Source: Acidimicrobiia bacterium
GTDB taxonomy: Bacteria > Actinomycetota > Acidimicrobiia > Spongiisociales > UBA5794
Assembly: GCA_036396535.1 (NCBI GenBank)
Contig: DASWKR010000030.1
Location: forward strand, 62,001 to 126,000
Length of the DNA stretch: 64,000 bases
Direction of reading: 5' to 3'
In this document: positions 16,459 to 24,908 of the stretch, piece by piece
Position numbering within the stretch: position 1 is the first letter of the stretch
Layout of the letters: each line of letters opens with the position of its first letter
Program-made: the position numbers and the translations under genes
The notes under the pieces: generated by a model
Told to the model about the DNA's origin: nothing
Seen by the model: the letters and a program-made list of their open reading frames with translations, nothing else
The model's database searches: none

Positions 16459-16871
16459 CTCGTCGTACGCCCGATCTGCTCGCCTGCAGCAGCCATGATC
16501 AGCCCGCCGGCGGTCGAGGCGAGGACATACCCGATCCCGACTGCCGACCGCCCCGCCTCGACGAGTTGGACGACTTCGACACCGAACGCCGAGAACGTCG
16601 TGAAGGAGCCGAGTCCGCCGATCGCCCAGAACCGCAACCCCCACCGTGAGCCGGCCGCACGCTCCCGCCTCGCCAGGTACCACCCGAGCAGGAGCGATCC
16701 CGCCAGGTTGACGGCGAGCGTTGTCGTCGGGAACGCTCCCGCAGGTGTCGCGGCCAACGCGCCGGCCGCCGTCCTCGCAGCGGAGCCGACCAATCCCCCA
16801 CCGATCACTGCGAGCGGGATCGAGGCGCGCTCGAGAGTCGGTCTCCGTCTCTGCTGGTCCTCTGCTGGCAT
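16455..16871 (-). CDS. crcB: Fluoride channel Fluc subunit, second copy
   Basis: A 138-residue paralogue of the next gene with a longer basic N-terminus (MPAEDQQRRRPTLERA). It shows TTTLAVNLAGSLLLGWYLARR and the diagnostic IGGLGSFTTFSAFGVE. It probably pairs with the downstream subunit. It is the first gene of the operon, and its ATG lies about 25 nt after the fluoride riboswitch aptamer with AGAGG just before it, so control could be at translation initiation or by early termination. Confidence 0.92.
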   Translation of the reverse strand: MPAEDQQRRRPTLERASIPLAVIGGGLVGSAARTAAGALAATPAGAFPTTTLAVNLAGSLLLGWYLARRERAAGSRWGLRFWAIGGLGSFTTFSAFGVEVVQLVEAGRSAVGIGYVLASTAGGLIMAAAGEQIGRTTR

Positions 16872-16896
16872 GGCCTCTGCGAGTCGACCTGGTTCT

Positions 16897-16946
16897 TGCA
16901 GGAGCCATCAGCCGTTCGGCGGTCGAAGGCGAGCTCCATCGCCTGG
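16897..16946 (-). promoter_or_regulatory. Fluoride riboswitch (crcB motif)
   Basis: Read on the minus strand, the leader contains AGGCGATGGAGCTCGCCT (16944-16927), then a small GCC-GAAC-GGC hairpin (16920-16911), then CTGATGGCTCCTGC (16911-16898). This is the crcB-motif layout: the GGCGATG...CGCC stem, the conserved CTGATG, and a pseudoknot between GGAGC in the first loop and GCTCC at the 3' end. It leads directly into two crcB genes and DUF190, so function and context agree. It should switch the operon on when cytoplasmic fluoride rises. Confidence 0.92.
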
Positions 16947-16986
16947 CGGCGAATGATAGAGCCGTCACCCCCGGCGCGTTCCCTCG

Positions 16987-19710
16987 TCAGCCCTTCCGCT
17001 TCCTCCGGAGCAGCTTGCCGAACGTCTCCTCCTCGGGATGGACCTCGCGGTGGCGCGGTGGCGCCGGTTGGTCCGGCGGGGCCTCCCGGGAAGGCTCGTC
17101 GGTTCGGATCGCCTCGACGGGTGCCCTGCTTGTAGGCGTGAGGGTTTCCTTCCACACGGCGAAATCTCCGCTCGAGACGATGAGCCTCCTGAGCACGATG
17201 TCGGCCATGAAGAGAACGAGGGCCGCCGCCACGAGCCACGACCAGATCTCCGTGGCTGCCGCGCCGGCAGCGGGGGCGGGGTCGAACACGTCGGCGGCGG
17301 CCGGATCCACCCGCCCCTCAGTTACGTCGGTCACGTCGAGCGCCAGGCCGGGGTCCGGATCCCGGAAGGCGAACTCGTCGGCGTAACCCGCCACGACGCC
17401 GTTGCTACCCGATGCGAGGGTGCCGCTGGCGTTCTCCACCTGCACCGCCACCCAGTAGGCGCCTCCCTCGGTGACCGGAACGCGTCCCGCGAACGTCGAC
17501 TCGCCCGTGCGCTGCAATGCGATGCTCCTCACGTTCCCGGTCGAGTCGCGCACGTTGGCGATGGCGACGGCGTCGAGCGGGACGTCGGCCTCGTACGTGA
17601 TGTCGAGCCCCCCTCCCGAGAGCCGCACTTCGGGCGGGTTGTCGAGGCCCGGCGGCAGCACGTCGCTGACGACCTTTCCCCAGAAGTCGACGAACCCCTG
17701 CCACGGCAGCCAGTCGACCGACCATCGCGCCGTAGCATCCGACGTCCAGGCGGTCGCCCTGCCGAGCCCACGCTGCCAGGAGGCGAGCAGAGGGTCACCC
17801 GGACCGACTTCGAGCGGGATCGATGCCGTCGACTTGGCCCGCGTCAGGACGTATCCGAGCAGCGGCGGCGCCTCGGTCAGCCCCGCCGTGACCTGGGAGG
17901 CGGCCCCCAGCGTCGGGAGAAAGGCGCCCTCTGCGATGAGGGGCCTCGACACTCGCAGCGTCTCTTCGACGAAGATCTCGGGCACGGATTCGAGGTCGCG
18001 CCCCGGGTAGAACTGGCCGCCACCGAGCGACGCCATGCGCCTGAGCGACTCACCGGAACCCTCACCGGTGCCGAGCACGGACAGCGTGATCCCCGCCTCG
18101 GCGATCTCCTGGGCCACCGTGAGCACCTCGACGTCGTCGCCCCACCCGTCCGTGAACAGGACCATGTGCTTGATCTCCTCGGGCGCATCCCGCAACTCCT
18201 CGAGGGCAACCCGCAGTGCCTGGGCGATCTCCGTGTCACCCTCTGGTGTGAGTGTCGCCAGAGCGGACGCCACCGTGTTGGCGTCCGGCCTCGGCGCAAG
18301 CGGCAGCGCCCAACGCGTGCCCGACGTGAACGCCAGGACGCCCACCCGATCCTCCGGCTGCAGCGCCCCGATCGCCAGTCCGGCGCCCGCCTGGGCTATC
18401 GACGTCTTCGTGTAACCGAGCTGTCCGTCGGGGTTGTGACCCAGCGCAGGGTCGCCGCAGTGGCAGTCCGCCATCGACCCGGACGTGTCGATCACGAGGA
18501 CCTCGGCGATCGGCTGGCGCCTGATGAGATCGTCCGGATCGCTCGTGACGGGCAGCAGTTCCTCGAGGGCGCTGTTGTGGTAGTCGCCGAGGCCGTAAGA
18601 CTGGTCGCCGCCGACGACGACGAGGCCCCTGCCGAGCTCCTCCACGAATGCAGCGAGGTCGGCACTCTGCTCGTCGCCGGGGTTGGGGACGTTCACGAGC
18701 ACGATCCCGTCGTAGGTGAGGAGGTCCTCGGGACCTGGTATGGCGTTGAGGGTCACGGCCCGCATGCCGGACGCCTCGAGCGCTCTCGCCACGTCTCCCC
18801 CTTCGCCGATCTTGCCTTCCACCACGGCGACCCGGGCGGGCCCAAGCACCCTGACGAGCGCCTCGGCTTGGTCGTTCTCCGGGATCTCGTCTGCGGGCGT
18901 CTCGATCGACGCCCTGACGCGCAGCGGCCCGGATTCGGTCGCCGGGATCTCGACCGTGAAGCGGTTCGTACCCGGCACGAGATCGACATCGAGACGGATC
19001 GGCTCACCTCCGGCTTCCACGACGAGCACCGCCGGCCCCGCGATGGACGACTGCACGGTGATCTCGACCGGGACTTCCTCTCCCTCTCTGGCGGTGACGG
19101 GGGTGTCGACGCGGGTGATCAAGGCGTCCGAGGATCGACCGGTCTCCAGCGTCAGGATGTCGACCGCGATGCCCGACTCTGAGATCTCTCGGGCTGCCTC
19201 TCGGGCGTCGCCCGACGTCTCGACGCCGTCGGTGAGCACGACGATGCGCCGCGACCCCTCGGTCGGGAGCACTGCCGCAGCCCCCCGGAGCGCGACCCCG
19301 AGATCGGTGGCCGTGTCGTCGACGACCGTGTTGACGCCTTGGAATGCCGGGTCGCTCGAGAGCGCCTGGTCCAGGCGGATCTCCCTGCCGAAAACGGCCA
19401 CCGCGGTCCGATCCTGCGGTCCGGCGAGTGCGAGCGCTTGCCGCACGTAGACCTCCTGCGCGGCGCGGGCCTCAGCCGTGATCGACGCCGACCTGTCGAG
19501 GAGGAACAGGACAGACTTCTCTCCCGACGTCCGGACGATGAGTGGTTGCGTCAATGCGAGAACGAGCAACACCACGCCAGCGGATCGGACGAACGTCGCC
19601 ACACGGTTCTGCCTGCTCGGCACCGAGCGGCGACCGTGACGGGCGACGAGCACGACGGCCCCGAGCGCCGGGATGAGCACCAGGAGCAGCCAGGGCTGTT
19701 GGAGCCTCAT
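16987..19710 (-). CDS. Double von Willebrand A membrane protein
   Basis: A 907-residue protein, the last gene of the MoxR operon. Two hydrophobic helices open it (LLLVLIPALGAVVLVA; then AGVVLLVLALTQPLIV). VWA domain 1 has MIDAS LLDRSAS (about 70). A central beta-rich stretch and a region resembling the amidotransferase-like fold seen in such proteins follow. VWA domain 2 has VIDTSGSM (about 400), followed by an unusual ADCHCGD insertion and the third MIDAS motif MVLFTDG. Near the C-terminus a helix (IWSWLVAAALVLFMADIVL) is followed by a long basic, Pro-rich cytoplasmic tail. The start at 19710 gives a 4-bp overlap with the upstream gene; the frame is open to 19821 without support. Its role, probably assembly of or adhesion to an envelope partner, is unproven. 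Confidence 0.82.
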   Translation of the reverse strand: MRLQQPWLLLVLIPALGAVVLVARHGRRSVPSRQNRVATFVRSAGVVLLVLALTQPLIVRTSGEKSVLFLLDRSASITAEARAAQEVYVRQALALAGPQDRTAVAVFGREIRLDQALSSDPAFQGVNTVVDDTATDLGVALRGAAAVLPTEGSRRIVVLTDGVETSGDAREAAREISESGIAVDILTLETGRSSDALITRVDTPVTAREGEEVPVEITVQSSIAGPAVLVVEAGGEPIRLDVDLVPGTNRFTVEIPATESGPLRVRASIETPADEIPENDQAEALVRVLGPARVAVVEGKIGEGGDVARALEASGMRAVTLNAIPGPEDLLTYDGIVLVNVPNPGDEQSADLAAFVEELGRGLVVVGGDQSYGLGDYHNSALEELLPVTSDPDDLIRRQPIAEVLVIDTSGSMADCHCGDPALGHNPDGQLGYTKTSIAQAGAGLAIGALQPEDRVGVLAFTSGTRWALPLAPRPDANTVASALATLTPEGDTEIAQALRVALEELRDAPEEIKHMVLFTDGWGDDVEVLTVAQEIAEAGITLSVLGTGEGSGESLRRMASLGGGQFYPGRDLESVPEIFVEETLRVSRPLIAEGAFLPTLGAASQVTAGLTEAPPLLGYVLTRAKSTASIPLEVGPGDPLLASWQRGLGRATAWTSDATARWSVDWLPWQGFVDFWGKVVSDVLPPGLDNPPEVRLSGGGLDITYEADVPLDAVAIANVRDSTGNVRSIALQRTGESTFAGRVPVTEGGAYWVAVQVENASGTLASGSNGVVAGYADEFAFRDPDPGLALDVTDVTEGRVDPAAADVFDPAPAAGAAATEIWSWLVAAALVLFMADIVLRRLIVSSGDFAVWKETLTPTSRAPVEAIRTDEPSREAPPDQPAPPRHREVHPEEETFGKLLRRKRKG

Positions 19711-21527
19711 ACGGCCGCTCCCGCGCCGGAACGCCTGCGCCACGGGCTCGGCCTGCCGTAGGCGACCCACCACTCGACGAGGACGACCAGCAGCAACAGC
19801 GCCAGGATCCACGGCGCCCACTCCCGCAGCAACGTGGCGTCCTGCGCATCTGCCGTATCGTCGGCGGTCGTCGCGATCTGCCTGGCGGACCCGGGAGCCT
19901 CGGCCGCCGCGAACTGCCGGACTGCCCTCTCGTGTTCGACGAGCGCACCGGAGGCGTCGAGGTAGTCCACCTGGTACGTGCCCGGCGCCGCAGTGTCGGC
20001 GAACTCGACGACGTTCCCTTCGAGTGACACGGAGGTGCCGTCGGGCTTCGTCACAACCGTCGATCCGTCGGGAGGCGGCGCCAGGCTGAGCGGCGTGCCG
20101 GCCGTCGCCGTGGCGGCGCTGCCGAGCCGGTTGCCTCCCAGGAAGTCGAGGATCCTCGCACCGAGTATCGGGAAGGTGACGTCCACCGGGAGGTTCGATC
20201 GGACCACGTCGAAAGTGAAGTAGACGACCCGGTGCCCGTTGACCTCACCGAGCATGACGATCGGCACATCGCCTGCCGTCACCAGTCGCAGCCATCCGGG
20301 CCCGAGGTCGAGGAGTTGCACCTCGCCGATGGCGAGGCTCGTGAGGTCGACGTCCTCGAGGATCGGCTCGCCCGGACGCTGAAAGGTGATCACCGGGTTG
20401 TCGAGCCGGCCCGTGACCGTGATCCCTTCCGGCGGCGGGTCGGGGGCGATGATCCATGCCGGGCGGTCGATCTCCGCAGCCGAGCCACCGTCGATGACGA
20501 CGACGTCGGGTGGCTCGCCCACGGCCGGGTGGACGCCGGGGAGCGCCCCGAGCAGCGCATCCAGGAAGGGAGATCCTTCGCCCGTCACTGTGACCGCCAG
20601 GTCGCCGGCGCCCGAGAGGATGAGAGCAGCGCGGTCGTCGAGCGGGTTGGCGTCGTCCGCCTCGACGATCACCGCCTCGACCGTCTGGCCGATCCCGGCG
20701 TCGACGGGAACGACGCGCTGTTCCCGCTCCGCCGCCGCCAACTCGATGTCGACCGACCCGACCTCGAGGCCGTCGACCAGCATCTGGACCGAGATCGATT
20801 CGGTCCTACGGGAGAAGCTCGACACCTCGAGGAACATGTTGGCGGCACCCTCCCCGGGCACGCCAGTTCCGAAGGCGGTGATGGCGACGTTGTCGCCGAC
20901 CTGGTCGAACAGGATGTGACTGGCGTCGCTCACCGGCTCCAGGAGCGCCCCTTCGACCCCGCCGTCGCTCAGCAGGAGGATCTTCGTCGGGCGATCGGGG
21001 GTGGCGAGGCCCCGCGCCAGCCGCAGTGCTCCCTCGAGGTCCTCTCCGCCACCCCCGACAGCCAGGCCGTCGATGGCAGAGAGGACGGTTGCGGGGTCTC
21101 GGGAGAAGGCCGTCACGACACGGGGGCGCGGCCCGGCGTCGACGACGGAGATGAGCTGGGCGTCCGAGGCGTCGTCGGCCAGGCCTCTGGCCTCCGCCTG
21201 GGCCGCTGCGAAGCGGCCGGCCGTCGCCATCGATCCGGACGTGTCTATGACGAGCACGGTGTGGGGACCGAGCAGCGTTGCTTCCCTGAAGAACGGCCGG
21301 GCGAGCAGGAAGGCGAAGCCGAGCAGGGCGAGGATCTGGAGCACGAGCGCCGCGGTGACCTTGAGGCGCTGCCAAGGAAGGGAGGCGGAGACGTACTGTT
21401 CTTCGTCCTCCCACATGCGGATGCTCGGCACCTCGAGCCTCTGCCTCCTGCTCTTCAGCATGTACAGCACAACGAGCGGGATGACGAGTGACGCCAGGGC
21501 AAGAGCCAGGGGTGCGAGCAGGCTCAC
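19707..21527 (-). CDS. BatA-like VWA membrane protein
   Basis: A 606-residue protein with the BatA N-terminal domain: one helix (LAPLALALASLVIPLVVLYML), a cytoplasmic segment RRQRLEVPSIRMW, a second helix (LVLQILALLGFAFLLARPFF), then an external VWA domain with intact MIDAS VIDTSGSMATAG (about 92) and ILLLSDGG. A long extracytoplasmic part follows, and a C-terminal helix (LALLLLVVLVEWWVAYG). BatA-like proteins occur with MoxR and DUF58 and are thought to form membrane assemblies shaped by the MoxR ATPase. It overlaps both neighbours by 4 bp. Confidence 0.84.
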   Translation of the reverse strand: MSLLAPLALALASLVIPLVVLYMLKSRRQRLEVPSIRMWEDEEQYVSASLPWQRLKVTAALVLQILALLGFAFLLARPFFREATLLGPHTVLVIDTSGSMATAGRFAAAQAEARGLADDASDAQLISVVDAGPRPRVVTAFSRDPATVLSAIDGLAVGGGGEDLEGALRLARGLATPDRPTKILLLSDGGVEGALLEPVSDASHILFDQVGDNVAITAFGTGVPGEGAANMFLEVSSFSRRTESISVQMLVDGLEVGSVDIELAAAEREQRVVPVDAGIGQTVEAVIVEADDANPLDDRAALILSGAGDLAVTVTGEGSPFLDALLGALPGVHPAVGEPPDVVVIDGGSAAEIDRPAWIIAPDPPPEGITVTGRLDNPVITFQRPGEPILEDVDLTSLAIGEVQLLDLGPGWLRLVTAGDVPIVMLGEVNGHRVVYFTFDVVRSNLPVDVTFPILGARILDFLGGNRLGSAATATAGTPLSLAPPPDGSTVVTKPDGTSVSLEGNVVEFADTAAPGTYQVDYLDASGALVEHERAVRQFAAAEAPGSARQIATTADDTADAQDATLLREWAPWILALLLLVVLVEWWVAYGRPSPWRRRSGAGAAV

Positions 21528-22390
21528 GTCAGCCTCCCAGCGGCGACGAGCTCACGGAGCGCCGCGGTCAACGCTTCCGGGCCGGCGAGGACTGTTACGT
21601 AGTCCATGCCCGAGCGCCGGGCCCTCGCCGAAGCCTCTGCAACGAACGACTGCATCCGCTCGCGGTACCGCGACACGGCGGCTTCGCTGATCGAGACGGG
21701 GAGCTCTGCCTTCGTCTCGATGTCCCGCAGCGTGAGGTCGCCGCTGAAGTCCGGGTCGAGCTCTGAAGGGGAGAGCACGTGGAGGACGACACCGCCGCCG
21801 AGGCTCCCGAGGAGGTCGACGGCCGCCTCCCAGCCGGGCGCCAGGAGGTCGCTGACGAGGACGACGGGACCGCGGTGGGCGCCGGCAGCCGCCATGAGAT
21901 GAGCCGCTCCAGGGAGGTCGGTACCTCCCTCGGGGCTCAGCGATTCCAGGAATCCCTCCATCTGCGGCCAGCTCGACACGTGACGGGCCCATGGGCCGCG
22001 CAACGAAGGGCGGTCGGAAGCCGGGACGGTGACGAGGCGCACCCTCTCCCCGGCGGCCAGGCCGAGGAAGGTGATCGCAGCAGCGAGCCGCTGGGCGGTT
22101 GCGAACTTCTCGCCGAACTCCATCGACGACGACGTGTCGACGACGATCTGCAGTGGCATCTCGTCCTCGGCCTCGAAGAGGCGTACGAGCACCACGCCCA
22201 GCCTCGCCCACAGGTTGTAGTCGATGCGCCGGAAGTCGTCCCCGGGGTTGTACTCGCGGTAGTCGGCGAAGTCGAGGCTCTCGCCGAGCTGCTTCGAACG
22301 GTGTCTCCCGCTCCACATGCCACGAAGGCGCCTGCGGTTGGTGAGGCTCAGCCGCTCGAGGCGGGCACGTAGCTCGGGCTCGAGGAGCAT
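21524..22390 (-). CDS. DUF58 protein
   Basis: A 288-residue protein. The DUF58 core is unmistakable: GMWSGRHRSKQLGESLDFAD, YREYNPGDDFRRIDYNLWAR, followed by a VWA-like half with IVVDTSSSMEFG. DUF58 proteins are standard partners of MoxR ATPases and may recognise substrates; the biochemical role is not known. The start ATG overlaps the moxR stop (TGATG), and the end overlaps the BatA-like gene by 4 bp. Confidence 0.9.
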   Translation of the reverse strand: MLLEPELRARLERLSLTNRRRLRGMWSGRHRSKQLGESLDFADYREYNPGDDFRRIDYNLWARLGVVLVRLFEAEDEMPLQIVVDTSSSMEFGEKFATAQRLAAAITFLGLAAGERVRLVTVPASDRPSLRGPWARHVSSWPQMEGFLESLSPEGGTDLPGAAHLMAAAGAHRGPVVLVSDLLAPGWEAAVDLLGSLGGGVVLHVLSPSELDPDFSGDLTLRDIETKAELPVSISEAAVSRYRERMQSFVAEASARARRSGMDYVTVLAGPEALTAALRELVAAGRLT

Positions 22391-23358
22391 CAGTTCGTAG
22401 GGATCGGGGCCGGATTCGCCTCGAGGAGCTCGTCGATGATGGAGTCTGAGATGACACCGTCGGCGGCTGCCTCGTACCCGAGCACCAGCCGGTGTCGCAG
22501 CGCCAGCTTGGCGATCTCGCGGACGTCTTCGCCCGACAGGTTGAGCCGCCCGTCGATCAGCGCCCGCGCCTTCCCGCCGAGCACCACCGCCTGCGCGCCG
22601 CGCGGGCTGGCGCCGAAGCGAACGTAGCGACGGACGAGGGGGGTCGCTGAGTCGTGCCCCGGGTGGGTGGCGGTGATCAGTGTGGAGGCGTATCGCAGCA
22701 CGTGGGTGGCGGCAGGCACCTGTCGAACGAGACCGAGCATCTCCTTGAGCACCTGATCGTCTGCAAGGGCGCTCACCTCGACCGACTCGTCGGCAGTCGT
22801 CCGTTGCAGGATGCCGACCATGTCGTCCGTCGAGGGAAACGGCACGAGGATCTTGAAGAGAAACCGGTCGAGCTGCGCCTCGGGAAGCGGGTACGTTCCC
22901 TCCATCTCCAGCGGGTTCTGCGTGGCCATCACGAAGAACGGCCTCGGCAGCGGGTGGGTCGTCCCCCCGAGGGTGACGCGGCGCTCCTGCATCGCCTCGA
23001 GAAGGGCCGATTGGGTCTTCGGGGTCGCCCGGTTGACTTCGTCTGCGAGGACGACATTGGCGAAGATCGGGCCCTCGTGGAACCGGAACTCCCCCTCGCG
23101 CAGGACGTTGGTTCCGACGATGTCGGCCGGCATCAGGTCGGGTGTGAACTGGACGCGGCCGAACTCGACCGAGAGCGCCTCACCGAGCGTGCGCAGCAGC
23201 AGCGTCTTCCCGAGGCCGGGGACGCCTTCGAGCAGCACATGTCCCTCGCACAGCAGGCCGAGGAGAACGGCGCGCACCAGATCGTGCTGGCCGACGATGA
23301 CCTTGCCGATCTCGGCCTCGATCGCTTCGACGTTTTGGGCGAACGTTTCCGGGTTCAT
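22390..23358 (-). CDS. MoxR-family AAA+ ATPase
   Basis: A 322-residue ATPase. Walker A is LLEGVPGLGKTLLL (about 43-56), Walker B VVLADEVNRATPKTQSALLEAM, and the sensor region FVMATQNPLEMEGTYPLPEAQLDRF is complete. MoxR proteins act as chaperone-like ATPases that activate or assemble VWA-containing partners, which here are encoded by the next three genes. It overlaps the coiled-coil protein gene upstream by 4 bp. Confidence 0.94.
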   Translation of the reverse strand: MNPETFAQNVEAIEAEIGKVIVGQHDLVRAVLLGLLCEGHVLLEGVPGLGKTLLLRTLGEALSVEFGRVQFTPDLMPADIVGTNVLREGEFRFHEGPIFANVVLADEVNRATPKTQSALLEAMQERRVTLGGTTHPLPRPFFVMATQNPLEMEGTYPLPEAQLDRFLFKILVPFPSTDDMVGILQRTTADESVEVSALADDQVLKEMLGLVRQVPAATHVLRYASTLITATHPGHDSATPLVRRYVRFGASPRGAQAVVLGGKARALIDGRLNLSGEDVREIAKLALRHRLVLGYEAAADGVISDSIIDELLEANPAPIPTN

Positions 23359-24908
23359 TGGCCGCCTAACTCCGTGAAGTAGATCCGAACGATGTCCTGC
23401 AGGCTGCTCGGTATCGACATCCGGTCGAGAGCTCCGAGTGCCTGCTGCTGATAAGCCGTGAACCTGTCGGTGTACGGGACGAGCGGGAGGTTCTGCAGTC
23501 CTTGCCCGGAGGTGGTTCCCTCGACGTTGCCGGTCGGGTCGTTCCCGTCGAAGTCGACACGCTGCTCGTCGCCCTGCGTGAAGCCCTGGGGGTCCAGCAC
23601 GTTGGAGCGCCCGGGATCGTGGGCCGCGTCGCCGTCGCCGGCTCCGAGATCGGGATTCCCTGCCGAGCCGGTGCCCCCGCTCACCGGGTTCGGGTTGTTG
23701 ACGCCTCCCGCGCCCTGGCCTCCGCCACCTCCTTGGCCCTGACCCTGACCTTGGCCCTGGCCCTGACCCTGGCCCTGGCCCTGACCTTGACCTTGGCCCT
23801 GACCCTGCCCTTGGCCCTGACCCTCGCCCTGCTGGGCGTCCCGTGCATCGGCGAGCTGGCGCTGGCCGTCGCGCACCGATGCCTGGGCGTCGGCGGCATC
23901 GGACGCGGAGCCCACCCTGTTCTGTGCCCCCCTGAGCTGGTCGAGAGCAGCGTCGGCGGCGGCCGACGGGTCACCGTTGCCCTCGAGCGCCCTCGCCAGG
24001 TCTTCGAGGGATCCGGCGAGATCGGGAGAGGCGCCGGCCACTTGGTTGGCGAGCTCCCTGAGGCGCGCCGCCGTCGCCCTGCGCTCCTCGTCTGACATCG
24101 AGTCCGCCCGGCTCTTCACGTCCTCGAGCTGCGCCTCGGCGTCGCTGCCCTGGCCGATCGGGTTCTGCCGCAGCTGCTCGTCGAGTCCTGCCAGGGCTGT
24201 CTTGATGGGGAGCGCCTCCGGGTCGGCCGCTTCTGCGAGGTCCTGTCTGGCGTCACCGAGACGGCGGATCGCCTCGTCCAGGTCGTCGGCCTCCCGCAAC
24301 TCTTCGGCGGTCCGCCTCAGCTCGTCGGCGATCTCCTCGTCGTCGATCTCCTCGGCGGCCTCCTCCAGTTGGCGGGCGACTCCGTCGACCGCCTCGGCGA
24401 CCTCGGCCCTGCGCTCTTGCTCGGCATCAGCTGGCGACGCCGGTATCGCCAACACGAGGGCGGCGACGACGGCCAACACGGTGAGCATGACGAGGCGCCG
24501 GTTCGGGAGCACCGAACCGAACCCGGCGAGGGTCCTGGCCTCCGACCATGCCGCGCTGCGGCTGATCTGCTCCGTTTCGATGGCTGACAGCATCTGGCGG
24601 CGCGACAGCTCCAGTGCCGTGGCGAGCTGATCCTTGCCCCCGAGGCGCTGATCGGCGACGACGGCGGCGAGGTGCGTGCTCGGCGGTCTCGCCAACGTGT
24701 ATCCGGCGGCGAGCAGGACGGCGGCGCCGCCCGCGATGAAGACGGCAAGCTCGGCCCAAGGGATGACGACCCAGCGAGCGACCCCGAGGATGAGCGCCCC
24801 GCCGGCGGCGACGACGCCGATGGCCGTAACTGCGCGGCGCAACAGGCGAGCTGCTTGCAGGCGTCGCCGCGCCGCTCCGACGATGCGGTGGATCGAATCA
24901 AGCGGCAA
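23355..24908 (-). CDS. Membrane-anchored coiled-coil protein with (QG)n tract
   Basis: About 517 residues. The protein begins with a basic stretch (PLDSIHRIVGAARRRLQAARLL), has two hydrophobic pairs of helices (about 25-75, and VLAVVAALVLAIPA near 150), then a very long acidic coiled-coil rich in Glu, Ala and Asp, and a tract of alternating Gln-Gly. A conserved-looking C-terminus follows (YTDRFTAYQQQALGALDRMSI). The layout recalls DUF4175-type proteins found beside MoxR clusters; I cannot confirm that. The TTG start at 24908 has GGAGG 7 nt upstream and overlaps the permease gene by 11 bp; no better start exists nearby, since the frame continues openly inside the permease gene. Confidence 0.75.
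   Translation of the reverse strand: MPLDSIHRIVGAARRRLQAARLLRRAVTAIGVVAAGGALILGVARWVVIPWAELAVFIAGGAAVLLAAGYTLARPPSTHLAAVVADQRLGGKDQLATALELSRRQMLSAIETEQISRSAAWSEARTLAGFGSVLPNRRLVMLTVLAVVAALVLAIPASPADAEQERRAEVAEAVDGVARQLEEAAEEIDDEEIADELRRTAEELREADDLDEAIRRLGDARQDLAEAADPEALPIKTALAGLDEQLRQNPIGQGSDAEAQLEDVKSRADSMSDEERRATAARLRELANQVAGASPDLAGSLEDLARALEGNGDPSAAADAALDQLRGAQNRVGSASDAADAQASVRDGQRQLADARDAQQGEGQGQGQGQGQGQGQGQGQGQGQGQGQGQGQGGGGGQGAGGVNNPNPVSGGTGSAGNPDLGAGDGDAAHDPGRSNVLDPQGFTQGDEQRVDFDGNDPTGNVEGTTSGQGLQNLPLVPYTDRFTAYQQQALGALDRMSIPSSLQDIVRIYFTELGGQ
23733..23829 (-). repeat. Tandem 6-bp repeat coding (Gln-Gly)n
   Basis: An array of imperfect CAGGGC / CAAGGT hexamers on the minus strand encodes about 16 Gln-Gly dipeptides, starting QGEGQGQG. 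Such arrays are prone to slippage in multiples of one dipeptide, so length probably varies between strains without breaking the frame. Confidence 0.85.

Noticed and set aside
17038-19182. Plus-strand open frame of 714 codons opposite the double-VWA gene
   Set aside because: It is a high-GC antisense shadow: composition is dominated by Arg, Gly and Pro, there is no domain, and the minus-strand protein has clear VWA motifs and helices.
23733-23829. CRISPR or satellite array
   Set aside because: The units are 6 bp without spacers and keep a single reading frame encoding Gln-Gly.
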